Assembly: GCA_002104945.1 (NCBI GenBank)
Contig: MCFH01000022.1
Span: forward strand, 310,001 to 374,000
From: Piromyces finnis
Lineage: Eukaryota; Neocallimastigomycota; Neocallimastigomycetes; Neocallimastigales; Neocallimastigaceae
Direction: 5' to 3'
DNA length: 64,000 nt
A model generated the notes under the pieces. That model ran no database searches and was not told the DNA's origin. It was given only the letters and a program-made list of their open reading frames with translations. Below, piece after piece: positions 49,699 through 64,000 of the stretch. The translations under genes and the position numbers were made by a program. How positions within the stretch are numbered: the first letter of the stretch is position 1; every line of letters begins with the position of its first letter.

Positions 49699-51404
49699 TT
49701 TATTTTATTTTTTTAAAACTTAAATAATCCTTTTTTTTTTCTCTCTTTATTCTAAATTTTTAATTTTACTTCATATATATTTTTATTTATTTATTTTATT
49801 CTTAAAATTTATTCTTTAAATAATCCGGTTATTTATTTTATTGATAAAAAATAAGTATAACTACCAGAGTTATCCTATTAAAAAATTATTTTTCTAATAA
49901 AATATAAAAAAATAAGATTTTAAGAATTTATTATGAAATATAAAAAGAATAATAAATTCCTTTAATTTTTTTGTAATTCTAAGGAATAAATATCTTTTTT
50001 ATGAAAATTGTAATATAAAAATTAAATTAAGTTCAATAATGGAACTGATCTACAAATATAAATTAAAAAATGAAGATCCTTAAATTTTATATATATTAGC
50101 GTTTTGTGTAACATTAATTATTCTAAAAAAATTGAAAATATATTAAATATTTTTTATTAAAATAAAATATAAACCTTAATATATATAAAACTGTAGTTTT
50201 TTTAATTAATTATATGTAGAAACAATTGACTAGAAATTAATATATAATTTAAAAATAAGAAAAGTTCTCTATTTTTTAATACTATGAAAAAAATAGTGTA
50301 CAAAAGGAAAATATGTTAAAAAAAAAGTATATATTAATAATATTATTAAAATCGATTAGTTTATCTTTAATAGAAATTTATTAAACAAAACAAAAAAATG
50401 AAAAAATTATATAAAGAATTATTTTCAAACCTATTACTATAGTTATTATTATTTTGGGGAAACAATTTTTAATTACTATGATTTTTCATTAATGATAAAA
50501 TTATTATAATAATAATAAATAATAATCAACAATTTGACTATTTTTTTTTTTTTTTTTTTACATTATATCACAATATTTCTATACTTTAAATCTTCATTAA
50601 TTAATAATTAAATAATTATACTTTAAAATAATTTTTATTAAAATTAATTGATTATAATAACACAAAACAACAATATTTAACATTTTTATCATATTTTATT
50701 TGAAAATAAATTAAATTTTTAATTTCAATAAATTAATCTTTTCTGAAAAATATTTAAAAGTTTATGTTAAACAGTATATATATTGACTAGAAAAAAAAAA
50801 AAAAAAAAAAAAAAAAAACAGAAAATAGTATATTTATATATTGTGTTAATCTTTTTTTGAAAAAAACACATTTTTTGTTTTATTTATTTTACATACTAAC
50901 AGTTATTAATTAATAACCAAATTTTTATATTTATAAAAAAATATATCATTTTACATTTATTATTTCCTAATTATTTATAACATCAGTAAATAAAAACAAT
51001 TTTATAATCTTTTTTATTAAATTTATAAACATTTTGTTTCTTCTTTCTAAATAAATAAAATAAACTATATGCATTATATTATAAATTAAACACTTACAGT
51101 AATATTGACAATCACTAAAAACTTTAAATATTTAATTAATTTTTTTTTATTCTTTATTAAAAATATATTATAATATATTATTTTTCTTTCTACATCTTTT
51201 AAAACTTTTTTTTTTCTTTTAGCTTTTATATTTTATTTTTTTATTTTAAAATTATATTTTTTTAATTTATACTTTTACTCTTTTAAATTTAATGTTTTTA
51301 TATTTTCATATTCTAAATTTTTTTTTCTTTCCAATTTCATATATATTTCTATTTTTGTATGTATATATAATTTATAAAATAAAAATATTTTTATATAAAC
51401 TTAT
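49699..51404. other. Intergenic region between the GH3-GH6 paralogues
   Basis: AT-rich DNA containing the promoter side of copy A and the 3' flank of copy B. Long A and T runs occur near 50542 and 50791-50818. Apart from the shared upstream elements listed separately, it shows no similarity to the flank of copy B that I can see. Confidence 0.6.
49819..49873 (-). promoter_or_regulatory. Paired palindromes upstream of GH3-GH6 copy A
   Basis: On the plus strand, AATAATCCGGTTATT (49819-49833) and ATAACTACCAGAGTTAT (49857-49873). Each is an inverted repeat: AATAA/TTATT and ATAACT/AGTTAT around 5 bases. They lie 121-175 bp before the start at 49698 and recur with matching order before copy B. The block continues with TCCTATTAAAAAATTATTTT in both copies. 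Candidate activator or repressor sites. Confidence 0.5.
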
Positions 51405-54400
51405 TTAGTTGCATGAAGTTGGAATACCACACCAGTATCCTTGGGAGTTAACACCCCAATCACCATCAGCATCACTAAGAACAATGTAGGAACAGGTTTC
51501 ACAACATTCATAACCTAATGGACGAGACCAACAAGTATCTTCAGCATCCTTAACAATACCACACCATTCTCCATTTTCGGCACCCCAGGCTCCACTTTCA
51601 TCTGTAAGAAGAACCATGTAGTTACCAGCTGAACAACACTTGTAACCAAGAGCTTCGGCCCAACAACCAGATGGTTCAGTAGTACTGGTTGGTTCGGCAA
51701 CAGCTGTGGTGGTGGTGGTTGGTTGGGCTGGTTCATCAAAGTCTGGGAATTCAAATGGTGGTTCATCAGCAAAGGATGGATTGGCGTTGACGGCTAATTC
51801 AACAATTTGCTTGTGGAACCATTGACCAGCTCTTGGTGAATCAGTAAGTGAGTCTTCACTAGCACAAACTGGATCATAACCAATAATGTTCTTGTTGTCA
51901 CTACCATCAGATTCACCTGGTGGCTTGAACCAGTAAACAGCATCAAGTCCTGGAAGATCTGCTGGATTGGCTTCTGGTCTTCTACCAATACCGGATCCCT
52001 TAATGTTACACCAGTATTCTCCCTTGGTCTTAATGTTAGATACACCATTACGTGAAGTATCAACAACCCATCCAAAGTCAACCATACCAATCTTCTTTAA
52101 TTCTTCTCTGACATTCAAACTGTATTCGTATTCACTTTGACTTGGGTTACCGGCTAAAGTAACATCAAGAGTTTCTGGTCTAACTAATGGTTGAGTGTTG
52201 GAAATGTTAGATGAGAAACCACGTAAAACTCCAGTACCAACCTTGTTTAAGAGTTGTTCAAGAATTGGAATAAGGAAACGCATGTTACCACTCCAACCTA
52301 ACCATCCAACTTGTGCAAGATCCATGTAAACACCAACATTCTTCATGTTAAGCTTAGTAATGGCATAGACAAGAGCTTCCATTTGAGTATCGAATGCTTC
52401 TTCACAAACTGGATTATCATTGTGACTAACCATGTTACCCATGGCATCTGGTTCAACAATAGCAACAATTGGTCCTTCGTGAGCTGCAAAGTATCCTGCA
52501 ATTTCATCAATCCATTCCTTGTACTTACCAAGATGTTCAATACCTAATTCACCTCTGGAGGCTTGAGCAGAACAATCTCTGTTTGGTAAATTGTAGATAA
52601 TGAAGGAAGTTAAAACCTTCTTACCGGTCTTCTTCATTTGTTCGGTAACTTGTGCTAAAACCTTTGGAACAAGCTTGACGGAATCAGTACTAGCTAACCA
52701 AGTTGGAGTTGGGTATCTAGCAACCTTAGCAACAATTTCGGCAACTTCATTTTCTCCTTCAGCAATTAACTTGTCGTATGAACTCTTGATTTGCTTTTGG
52801 TAGTCTGGGAAAACGTAGAATTCTTCAGCATCATCATAAATGTTGTGTGGATTACCAAAGATAGTTGGTTCTGGATAAGTGAAGGTAGTAGTGGTTTCTG
52901 GTGGTGCAGTCCATCTTGGTTGTTCAACACCACACCATTCTCCCTTTTCATTAATACCCCATTTACCACTTTCATCTTCATAAACAACTTCATTATCGAA
53001 ACAACATTCGTAACCATCAGACTTGGCGAAACAGTATCTTTCTGGTGGTGGTGGAGTCTTGTTAAGGTTTTCAATTTCAGTGGTAAAGACAATATCATCG
53101 TGTGAGAAACCAACATGAACCTTGTATGTACCATCAATAGTTGTTTGCCATTCATTCTTGGTAGTGTTGAAGTATTGAGTATCAGCATAGGCTACAAGAA
53201 GGTTAACCTTTCTCTTTTCACCAGCTTCAAGATAAATCTTGGTGAAGTTCTTGAAGTTAAGTTCTGGGTAAACACCAATACGTGGATCAGCTTCAACAGT
53301 TGGCATGGTAAGATAAACTTCTGGTGTAATGTAACCACCAAAGTCACTAGTGTTTTCAATAGTGAAAGTAGTGGAAATACCGTTAATAAGGTTAAGAAGA
53401 CGTTGAGTTTGAATGTTCCAGTAACTGAAAGCATCATCGTGAATCTTGAATTTAGCATAAGTAAGACCGTGACCGAATGAGAAGTGTGGTTCAATCTTTT
53501 CCTTATCGAACCACTTGTAACCAAGGTAGAAACCTTCAGTGTATGGAACATCAATAATTTTATCATTACCGTAGACAACATCACAACAGTAATCTTCGCG
53601 CTTCTTACCCCAAGTGAATGGTAATTTACCAGATGGTGAAACATCATGGAATAAAATATCAGCAAGACCATGACCAGCTTCCTTACCTGGCATACCAGCG
53701 TAAACTAAACCATCAACATCGTCAATAAATGGTAAGTTAACAACACCTGGAGAATAGATAACAACAACAGTATTTGGATTGGCTGCAGCAACTGCGGCAA
53801 CTAATTCATTACCATTATGCCATAAATCAAGATTCTTTCTGTCACCACTGTTACCTTCAACAGTTAAATAACCTTCACCAGAATTGGCAGTAACAACAAC
53901 AATAGCAAGATCAGCATCAGAAGCAACTTGAGCTGCCTTTTCAGTATCTTCATCATCATCAGTAAAACTAGTAACTGTAATACCATCCTTTTCAGCACGT
54001 TCAGTAAGAGCTGAAAGTGGATCACTAATATCTTCCATATTAGTAGTACCTGAACCCCAACCTAAAGCAACAACACCAGACATCTTACCTTGAGTACAAC
54101 CATTATCAGTACATAACTTGGTTGGAAGAGCACCGTCACCAATAATAGCAATCTTACCGTATTTCTTACCAGAAATTGGTAAAATATCCTTATCGTTCTT
54201 TAAAAGAACAACAGAAGCAGCAGCAGCTTCACGAACAAGTTCAGTGTGACCTTCAGTACCATCAGCATCAAGATTAAGTTCTGGGAAATCATCCATTTGC
54301 TTGTATTTGTACATCATAGTTAAAATACGTTCACAAGCTTCATCAAGATAAGAAATATCAATTTCTTCGCTTTCAATAGCAGCCTTGAGTTCTTCTCCCC

Positions 54401-55565
54401 AGTAACTTTCTTTTTCAGTTGGACCCCATTGCTTACCACCTGGCATATTAACATCTAAACCATTAGTAATTTCATACTTATCCTTAGTACCCCACCAGTC
54501 ACTAGTGACAAAACCGTGGAATTTAAATTGCTTCTTTAAAACTTGGTTTAAAAGATAAGTGTTGTTAGCAGATGGAATACCATTAAGATCATTATAAGCT
54601 GACATAAAAGCACCAGCACCAGAAACAACAGCAGCCTTAAATGGTGGGAAGTAAACTTCTTGTAAAACACGTTCATCAATAATAGAGTTAGAAGATTCAC
54701 GCTTGTATTCTTGTTCATTACCAGCAAAGTGCTTAGCAGTAGCAAAAACACCTTGACTTTGAATACCAGCAACAACATTCTTTGAAGCAACAGTAGCGAG
54801 GAAAGTATCTTCACCATAACCTTCCCAGTTTCTACCAGCAGCTGGAGAACGGTACATGTTCTATTTCACAATATTTTAAAAAATACATTACAATTTAAAA
54901 TTTTTAATTATTTGTTATTAATTAATAAAATAAATTTAATGATTATATTATTAAATTTTACAAAAAAAAATTCCTACCATAGCTGGACCTAAAATAACGT
55001 TAACACCCTTAGCTCTGCATTCTTCACCAAGAGCAACACCCTATTAAATATTAAAATATAATTAATTTAATAATATTTTAAAAAAATTACTTTTTAAAAT
55101 ACATTTTACTAACAAGTTTCTTCATAAGATTTTGATCAAAAGTAGAAGCAATATTTAAACCAGATGGGAAAGTGGTTGAATGTTTAGCAGAACGAACACC
55201 AGCTGGACCATCTTGTAAACATAAACCTTTGAAACCTAATCTTTCAATTGGAGGAATGTAACCAACACATGGACCAAAACTATTTTCAGAACCTTTTATT
55301 TCATATAATAACAAAAAACAATTATTTTTAATATTCTTCTATTTTAACAAATTTTTTAATTTTAATATACGGAAAGTATGGGAAGAAGTAAAAAAATTTT
55401 AATCATACCAGTAACCATGTTAATCTTTTCATCTAAAGTCATTTCTTCAACAAAAGCTTTAGCTAAATCTTCTGATTCAGACCATAAACGGGTTTTAATT
55501 TCAAAAGCATTAACCATAGGTGCTACAAAAGCACATACGGCTATTAATTTTTGATATAATCTCAT
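51405..55565 (-). CDS. Cellulosomal GH3-dockerin-GH6-dockerin-dockerin enzyme, copy B
   Basis: Exons on the minus strand: 55565-55409, 55292-55114, 55040-54978, 54860-51405; 1284 residues, the same intron positions and phases as copy A. Signal peptide MRLYQKLIAVCAFVAPMVNA. Domains are as in copy A: GH3 (nucleophile in FVTSDWWG), dockerin, GH6 and two dockerins. Protein residues from about 575 to the end are identical to copy A. Upstream, differences cluster: FAGNEQEYKRESSNSII, GLDVNMPGGKQWGPTEKESY and VVYGNDKIIDVPYTE replace other residues in copy A. Intron sequences and lengths differ. All catalytic residues seen in copy A are kept, so both genes should be functional. A secreted, dockerin-borne role in cellulose breakdown is expected from the families. 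Confidence 0.95.
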
Positions 55566-58062
55566 ATTTTTATTTTATTGAATACTATTAAATTATTATT
55601 TTTTGTTTTTATTTTAATTAAATGCTTCTTTTTTTTTTATTTATTTTTTCTTAAAATTTATTATCCAAATAATCCTGTTATTTATTTATATTTTTTTTAT
55701 CTTGAGTAAAATAAGTATAACTTCCAGAGTTATCCTATTAAAAAATTATTTTTTTAATAAAATTTTTTTTATAAAAAAAAACTTATTTTATTCAATAAAA
55801 ATCAAATAGTAAATTTTAAGAATTTATTATAAAAATAAAATAATAATAAATATCTTATTTTTAAAAATTGAAATTTTAAGGGAAATTAGACCTTTTATAT
55901 TCAATAAAAAATTTTTTAATATAAAATATTAGTTAGTATAATAATAAATTAGGTTTTGTGAAACTTTTGATATATTCATGCTCAAATATATAAAAATATA
56001 AAATAGTGTTAAAATATAAATCTTTAATATTATTATTAATAAAAACGGTGTAATTAATAATTCTATAAATTAAAAATTTATATTATCAAAAAAAAGGATT
56101 CATTTTTTAAACCATTTGTTAACTATGGAGGTTTTAAACTTTAATTATTATATAAACTTTTATATCAAAAAAAAAGAAAAATTACCCAATAAAATATAAA
56201 AAATAAATGAATAGTTTAATTTATAATTTAATATAATGAGTAATATTTTACAGTCATTATGAATAACAATACTTTATTGGTAAAAATCTTGTTTTATTAA
56301 ATAAAAACAATACGAAAAAATAATACTTTAAAATAATAAAATTCTTCCCTTTTTCTATTAATATAGCTTTTTTTAATTTTTTAATTTACTAATACAATAT
56401 AACTTTATCTAATATACTTCTTTGCATACTCTATATTTATAAGTGTAAAATATATTAATAATATATTGAAATTAATTTTTATATATTTTATCTATAAATT
56501 TAAATTAATTTAAAATAAACAAATATATATCATTAGTAATACAAAAACAAACTTTATTTTATATAAAAAAAGGTAATACCTATGAATATATTAAGCTTGT
56601 AATATATTATTAATTTATATATATATTTATATTATAATTTTCAACCCAAGGATCTCAATAAAATATCTCATCATGATAACAATATTTCTTATAAATATAT
56701 TATAATCTAATGAAAAGGATAAACATAATAAAATTTTATTTTATAATAAACATCATTATAGGTAAAAAAAAAAAAACATTTAAAAAAGTATATTTAAATA
56801 TATTATATAATTAGTACTAAAAATTATACAAAATAAAAAAAAAGAAAAATAAATGATTAAGTAATATAGAAATATCTAAAATAACTTTTTTGTATATATT
56901 TCATTTTAATATATTATTGTTTTGTTTTAATATTATTATTGAATGTATACAAAATTATAATTATTACATATATAGTTTAATATATATTAATATATGAAGG
57001 AAAGAAATTGAAAGAAAATTTATACAACTAGCATAGATGGTTTTATTGAAAAAGAAACTTTTCCAGTACATATATCAATTATATCAATTATTGAAATAAA
57101 ATGGAAAATTCTGATTTATTGGTTACCACAAAAGTAGCTTTATACAATTATAACAGCCTATCTAAAATTATTAAAAAATGATAGGTAATAAAATGAATCA
57201 TAAATTAAAAAAATGTTTTCAATAGAAATTTAGGGATTTATTAAGAATTATAATTGTTGTTTTTTTCTAATAATATTCTTATGGAATAAATTCTCCACAT
57301 TCAAATCATTAATTTTTTTTAAAAAAAAAAATATAAATTATAAATATTGATTAATAATGATTTCTTTATAATATGTTTTTATTATGCCTATATTGTTTTG
57401 TAATGAAAGTAAAATTTACAATAATAATAAAATTAAATAAATAAAACTTAATCTTTTATTATAAATATTTCATCTGATTCTAAAAATGATTTATTTAAAT
57501 ATATTGTTCCTTTAATTGTTTTCCTATAGTTTCAATAATAAAATTAATTGTTTAAAGTTGATAGTAGATATAATGTTTCTTTTTTTATATAAATAAATAT
57601 AATATCTTTCCTATTATTTTAAATAATATATTTTATGATTTTTATAGCATTAAGCAATATAAAAATCTAAAAGCATGGAGTTATATAAATGATCATTAAT
57701 ATAAAAAAGATTATATGAAAATACATAATATTATTATTCAGGGATATTAATCTAAAAATAGTAAGATAAAATTAAAATTTAAATAATAATAAAGGATTAA
57801 TTTTTATTAAATTTTCCACTCTGAATTATTTTTAAAATTTAAAAAAAGTTTTTTATGCTTCACTAACAATAATAAATAATTCAATTGTATATTAAAGAAT
57901 AAATAGTAATATAACATTCTTTTTAAAATCATTACTTCTACTACGTTTTAAATAAATAATAAATCTCAATTATAATGCTGTTCTTGTAGCTTTAAAACTT
58001 TATACAAATAAGAATAAATTACTATGTGTATAATAACTATTTAAAAGAAAAATATAGATGAT
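55566..58062. other. AT-rich intergenic region before the SINE
   Basis: The first 300 bp hold the upstream elements of copy B. The remainder is AT-rich. A short open stretch near 57020-57145 is not distinguishable from chance. No gene is seen. Confidence 0.6.
55668..55733 (-). promoter_or_regulatory. Paired palindromes upstream of GH3-GH6 copy B
   Basis: AATAATCCTGTTATT (55668-55682) and ATAACTTCCAGAGTTAT (55717-55733) on the plus strand, 103-168 bp before the start at 55565. Each differs from copy A by one base, inside the spacer. The flanking TAAGT and TCCTATTAAAAAATTATTTT are shared too. The sequence between and around them has drifted. Confidence 0.5.
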
Positions 58063-58076
58063 ATCATTAAATATAT

Positions 58077-58623
58077 GTCGTTCCAGTTTTTATCCTGGTT
58101 GTTAAGGCGTTTCCTTAGCATATATAAGGCTTCTGGTTCGACCCCGCAGATGTCAGTGTCTGTGGATTTTCCCACTGGGTTTGCCATGGGTTGGGTTATG
58201 ATATTCAGGTAAGTATAAATGAACTTTCTAATTTACTACTATGATAATAACACTCGTCTAGCCGGCCTGAGAGGGTCTAGTGTACATGGTACATTCCAAA
58301 TTAGAACTTAATAAGTGGTGACTTAGGCTATGCCAAAAATACATAATATTCCTTAATCAATTTAAGTGTAAACATTAGGGGGCGGTTGACACGTGATCAA
58401 ATTGACTATAAGAGGCTTAGCATTGTAGTTGTGAAATATCGTACAACGACATGCATCTAATGTACATGGATTAAGTGAGCGTCGAAGCTGAAGAAACAGT
58501 ATGACAGACCAGGAGGGTCACAACCACCTAGCAATAGGAATGAGCCAACGTTTCTCTAAGAACCACCATTGGAGCTAACTCTGATCGATGGGAGAAATGC
58601 ACTCGGAAGTTAAAAAAAAAAAA
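58077..58623 (+). mobile_element. Candidate tRNA-derived SINE with intact target-site duplication
   Basis: 547-bp element, visibly more GC-rich than its surroundings (29 G/C of 60 at 58501-58560). It is bounded by a perfect 14-bp direct repeat ATCATTAAATATAT (58063-58076 and 58624-58637) and ends in 13 A. The head has tRNA-like features: CCT/AGG D-like stem, a perfect 5-bp anticodon-like stem CCTTA/TAAGG with a 7-base loop (58113-58129), and GGTTCGACCCC (58135-58145), a good RNA polymerase III B box with a mostly paired T-like stem. The body has no long ORF. TCTARTGTACATGG occurs twice in it (58276 and 58456). Target-site duplication plus A tail indicates target-primed reverse transcription by a LINE. 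A 5'-truncated LINE end is the alternative, but the tRNA-like head argues for a SINE. The perfect duplication suggests recent insertion. Confidence 0.8.
58096..58145 (+). promoter_or_regulatory. Internal Pol III promoter of the SINE (A-like and B box)
   Basis: TGGTTGTTAAGG (58096-58107) resembles a tRNA-Leu/Ser A box with a deletion in the D loop. GGTTCGACCCC (58135-58145) matches the B-box consensus. Spacing of 39 bases is within the tRNA range. The A box is imperfect. Confidence 0.55.
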
Positions 58624-58637
58624 ATCATTAAATATAT

Positions 58638-60440
58638 TAAAATTTTTCCATTTATTAAATTAAATTACATAATTGTTTATGTAACCCAAACATTTTCTAT
58701 CTTCTATTGTTTAAACCTTTTTTTTAATTTTTTGGTTTGTCTAACTTAATAAAAGATTTTAATTTATTTGCATATTTTTTTATTATATTATCTTAAATTT
58801 TAATGATTATTATATATAATGATATTTAATTGAACAACAAATTCCATTATGGTTTTCTTAAAATGAAAAAAAAAATAATAAATAAAATAATTATTATATT
58901 ATTTATTAAGATTATTTTATATACAAAAATTTAAATTAAAATATAATATATTTGAATAATATTAACAATATAATAATAAATTGATTATTTAATAGAATAA
59001 AATTTGTATAAAAATACAACATAACTTGGTAAACATGATAATTATGATAAATAATGAAACCAATAGGAAAATATTTAATTCAAATAAAGGAGAAATTAAA
59101 AAGACAATTGGGGAAAAAATGAATATGAGTAAGAAAGATAAATTAAATAGATATTTATCTTAAAACAAGCATATAACAAACAAACTCAAATGACCAAAAA
59201 TAATAGAATAAAGAATAATAATATAATTATTAATAATAATAACAATAATAATAACTTAAAAACATATTTTGAATTGTAATGTTAAAATTATATCAAAGTA
59301 GTGTTAATTTTTTAATTTTACTCTTTTATATCTCTTAAATTAAAATATATAATATGTTTTCTTTTTAATAATAATAATAATAATTTGGAGATTTAAATAT
59401 ATTAAAATGTTAAAATGAGATTTTAATATAAAAAAAAAATAATATTTCATTATATTCTATATTATTATTTACATTTTAATTCAAAAAAGTTATTAAAATA
59501 GAAACACACATAATAATATTTTTGAATTCCCATTTTATATATTGTATTATTAATTACTTTCAAATAATCAAAAACTCAATAGTTTCAAATAATGAATGTT
59601 TATTTATTAATAACATAATTAAACCTTGTATACACCAAATTTTAATTCTAAAAAAAAAAATAAAGAGAAAAAATAATATAATGTTTTACTTTATTTTTAA
59701 TAATTTTTTTTTTCTTTTTTTTTCCCTTTTCTTTCTAAAAATTTATTTTTATATTTTTTTATTGTGTACTATAAAAAATAAGCTTTGAATTAACATTCTT
59801 ATATTATTAGTAGTCATAATATTGATTAAAAAATTAGCATTCTTGTATTATTAAACATGTAGTAATCATATCATTGTATTATATGACTCACATAAAACAG
59901 AAGAATGGAAACAAAAAATAACCCGTCTTTCTTTTTTCTTTTTTGTTTTAAGAATGCATTAATAATAATAACTTTGAAAGATAAATTCAAAAAAAGAAAA
60001 ATTAAAAAAAAATCAATTATTATAACTATCATTATTCTATTTGTAATATAATATATTTAATAGCAAAATAAATAGAATAGAAAAAAAAATTAAATTAAAA
60101 ATGGATTTATGATAATATAAAATATAAAATGCTTATTATTGTCTGATGTTACTGTTGTTACTGTTGTTTATTTGAAAAATTAAAATAATGATAATTAAAA
60201 ATAAATACATGTGGGTAAAAATAAAAAAAAAAAAAAGGAAAAAAGATAAAATAAAAATAAAAAGAGCTTAATATTGAATATTATTGATTTAAAGTAACTA
60301 TATTTTAAGAGGTTGTGAATGTTATTTGTTTTTATTATGAAAATAGTATTAATAATAATAGAATAGTAATAATTGTGAAATTATTAGTATATATGTATAA
60401 TGTATATTAAAATAAATATTATTAATAATATATATTAAAT
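58638..60440. other. AT-rich intergenic region after the SINE
   Basis: Lies between the SINE and the 3' end of the WD40 gene. It contains AAT repeats (near 59231 and 59369). An 88-codon open frame at 59522-59788 is composed of residues expected from AT-rich noise. No supported gene. Confidence 0.6.

Positions 60441-64000
<3,560 letters not shown>

Noticed and set aside
58077-58155. Functional tRNA gene
   Set aside because: The D arm is shortened, no acceptor stem closes the structure, the anticodon loop has C instead of the universal T33, and the segment is part of a longer poly-A-ended element.
59522-59788. 88-codon open frame
   Set aside because: Phe/Ile/Lys/Asn composition matches random AT-rich sequence; no motif or splice context.

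Overview
This is a eukaryotic nuclear window, most likely from an anaerobic gut fungus (Neocallimastigomycota; relatives include Piromyces, Neocallimastix and Anaeromyces). The reasons are extremely AT-rich intergenic DNA full of homopolymers and microsatellites, short GT-AG introns, Asn/Ser/Lys-rich proteins, and two secreted cellulases carrying the cysteine-rich fungal dockerin (CBM10-type) modules typical of gut-fungal cellulosomes. Exon-intron structures were worked out by hand from splice signals, reading phase and family homology. Every junction given for a spliced gene keeps the frame.

Left third (1-20 kb): a PHO80/PCL-type cyclin with a giant low-complexity tail (minus strand); a 4.7 kb AT desert containing a long hairpin, a 57-bp minisatellite and other small repeats; an intronless bacterial-style NfsA/FRP nitroreductase; another 2.9 kb desert; and a four-exon Sec2/Rabin8-like Rab exchange factor.

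Middle (20-45 kb): a dense run of conserved housekeeping genes. These are a four-RRM RNA-binding protein, a UBE2O-type E2/E3 ubiquitin enzyme, UTP23, the NAC beta subunit (BTF3), TMEM42, LRRC57, an FSH1-type serine hydrolase, a small coiled-coil protein with weak BORCS7 resemblance, and the DEAH helicase DHX37/Dhr1. UTP23 and DHX37 both act in small-subunit rRNA processing.

Right third (45-64 kb): two tandem, same-strand paralogues (1284 aa each) encoding signal peptide, GH3 beta-glucosidase, dockerin, GH6 cellobiohydrolase and two more dockerins. One polypeptide would thus release cellobiose and hydrolyse it while docked on the cellulosome. Their last 2.1 kb is nearly identical in DNA while the upstream parts diverge, which suggests gene conversion. 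Both share two small palindromes upstream of the start. Beyond them, in a 4.9 kb desert, lies what looks like a full-length, young tRNA-derived SINE: B box, tRNA-like arm, comparatively GC-rich body, poly-A tail and a perfect 14-bp target-site duplication. The window ends inside a multi-exon WD40 gene resembling TFIIIC subunit GTF3C2, one intron of which holds about 640 bp of nearly pure ATT repeat.

The best candidates for something undescribed are the SINE at 58077-58623 and the mosaic GH3-GH6 gene pair with its shared upstream palindromes.
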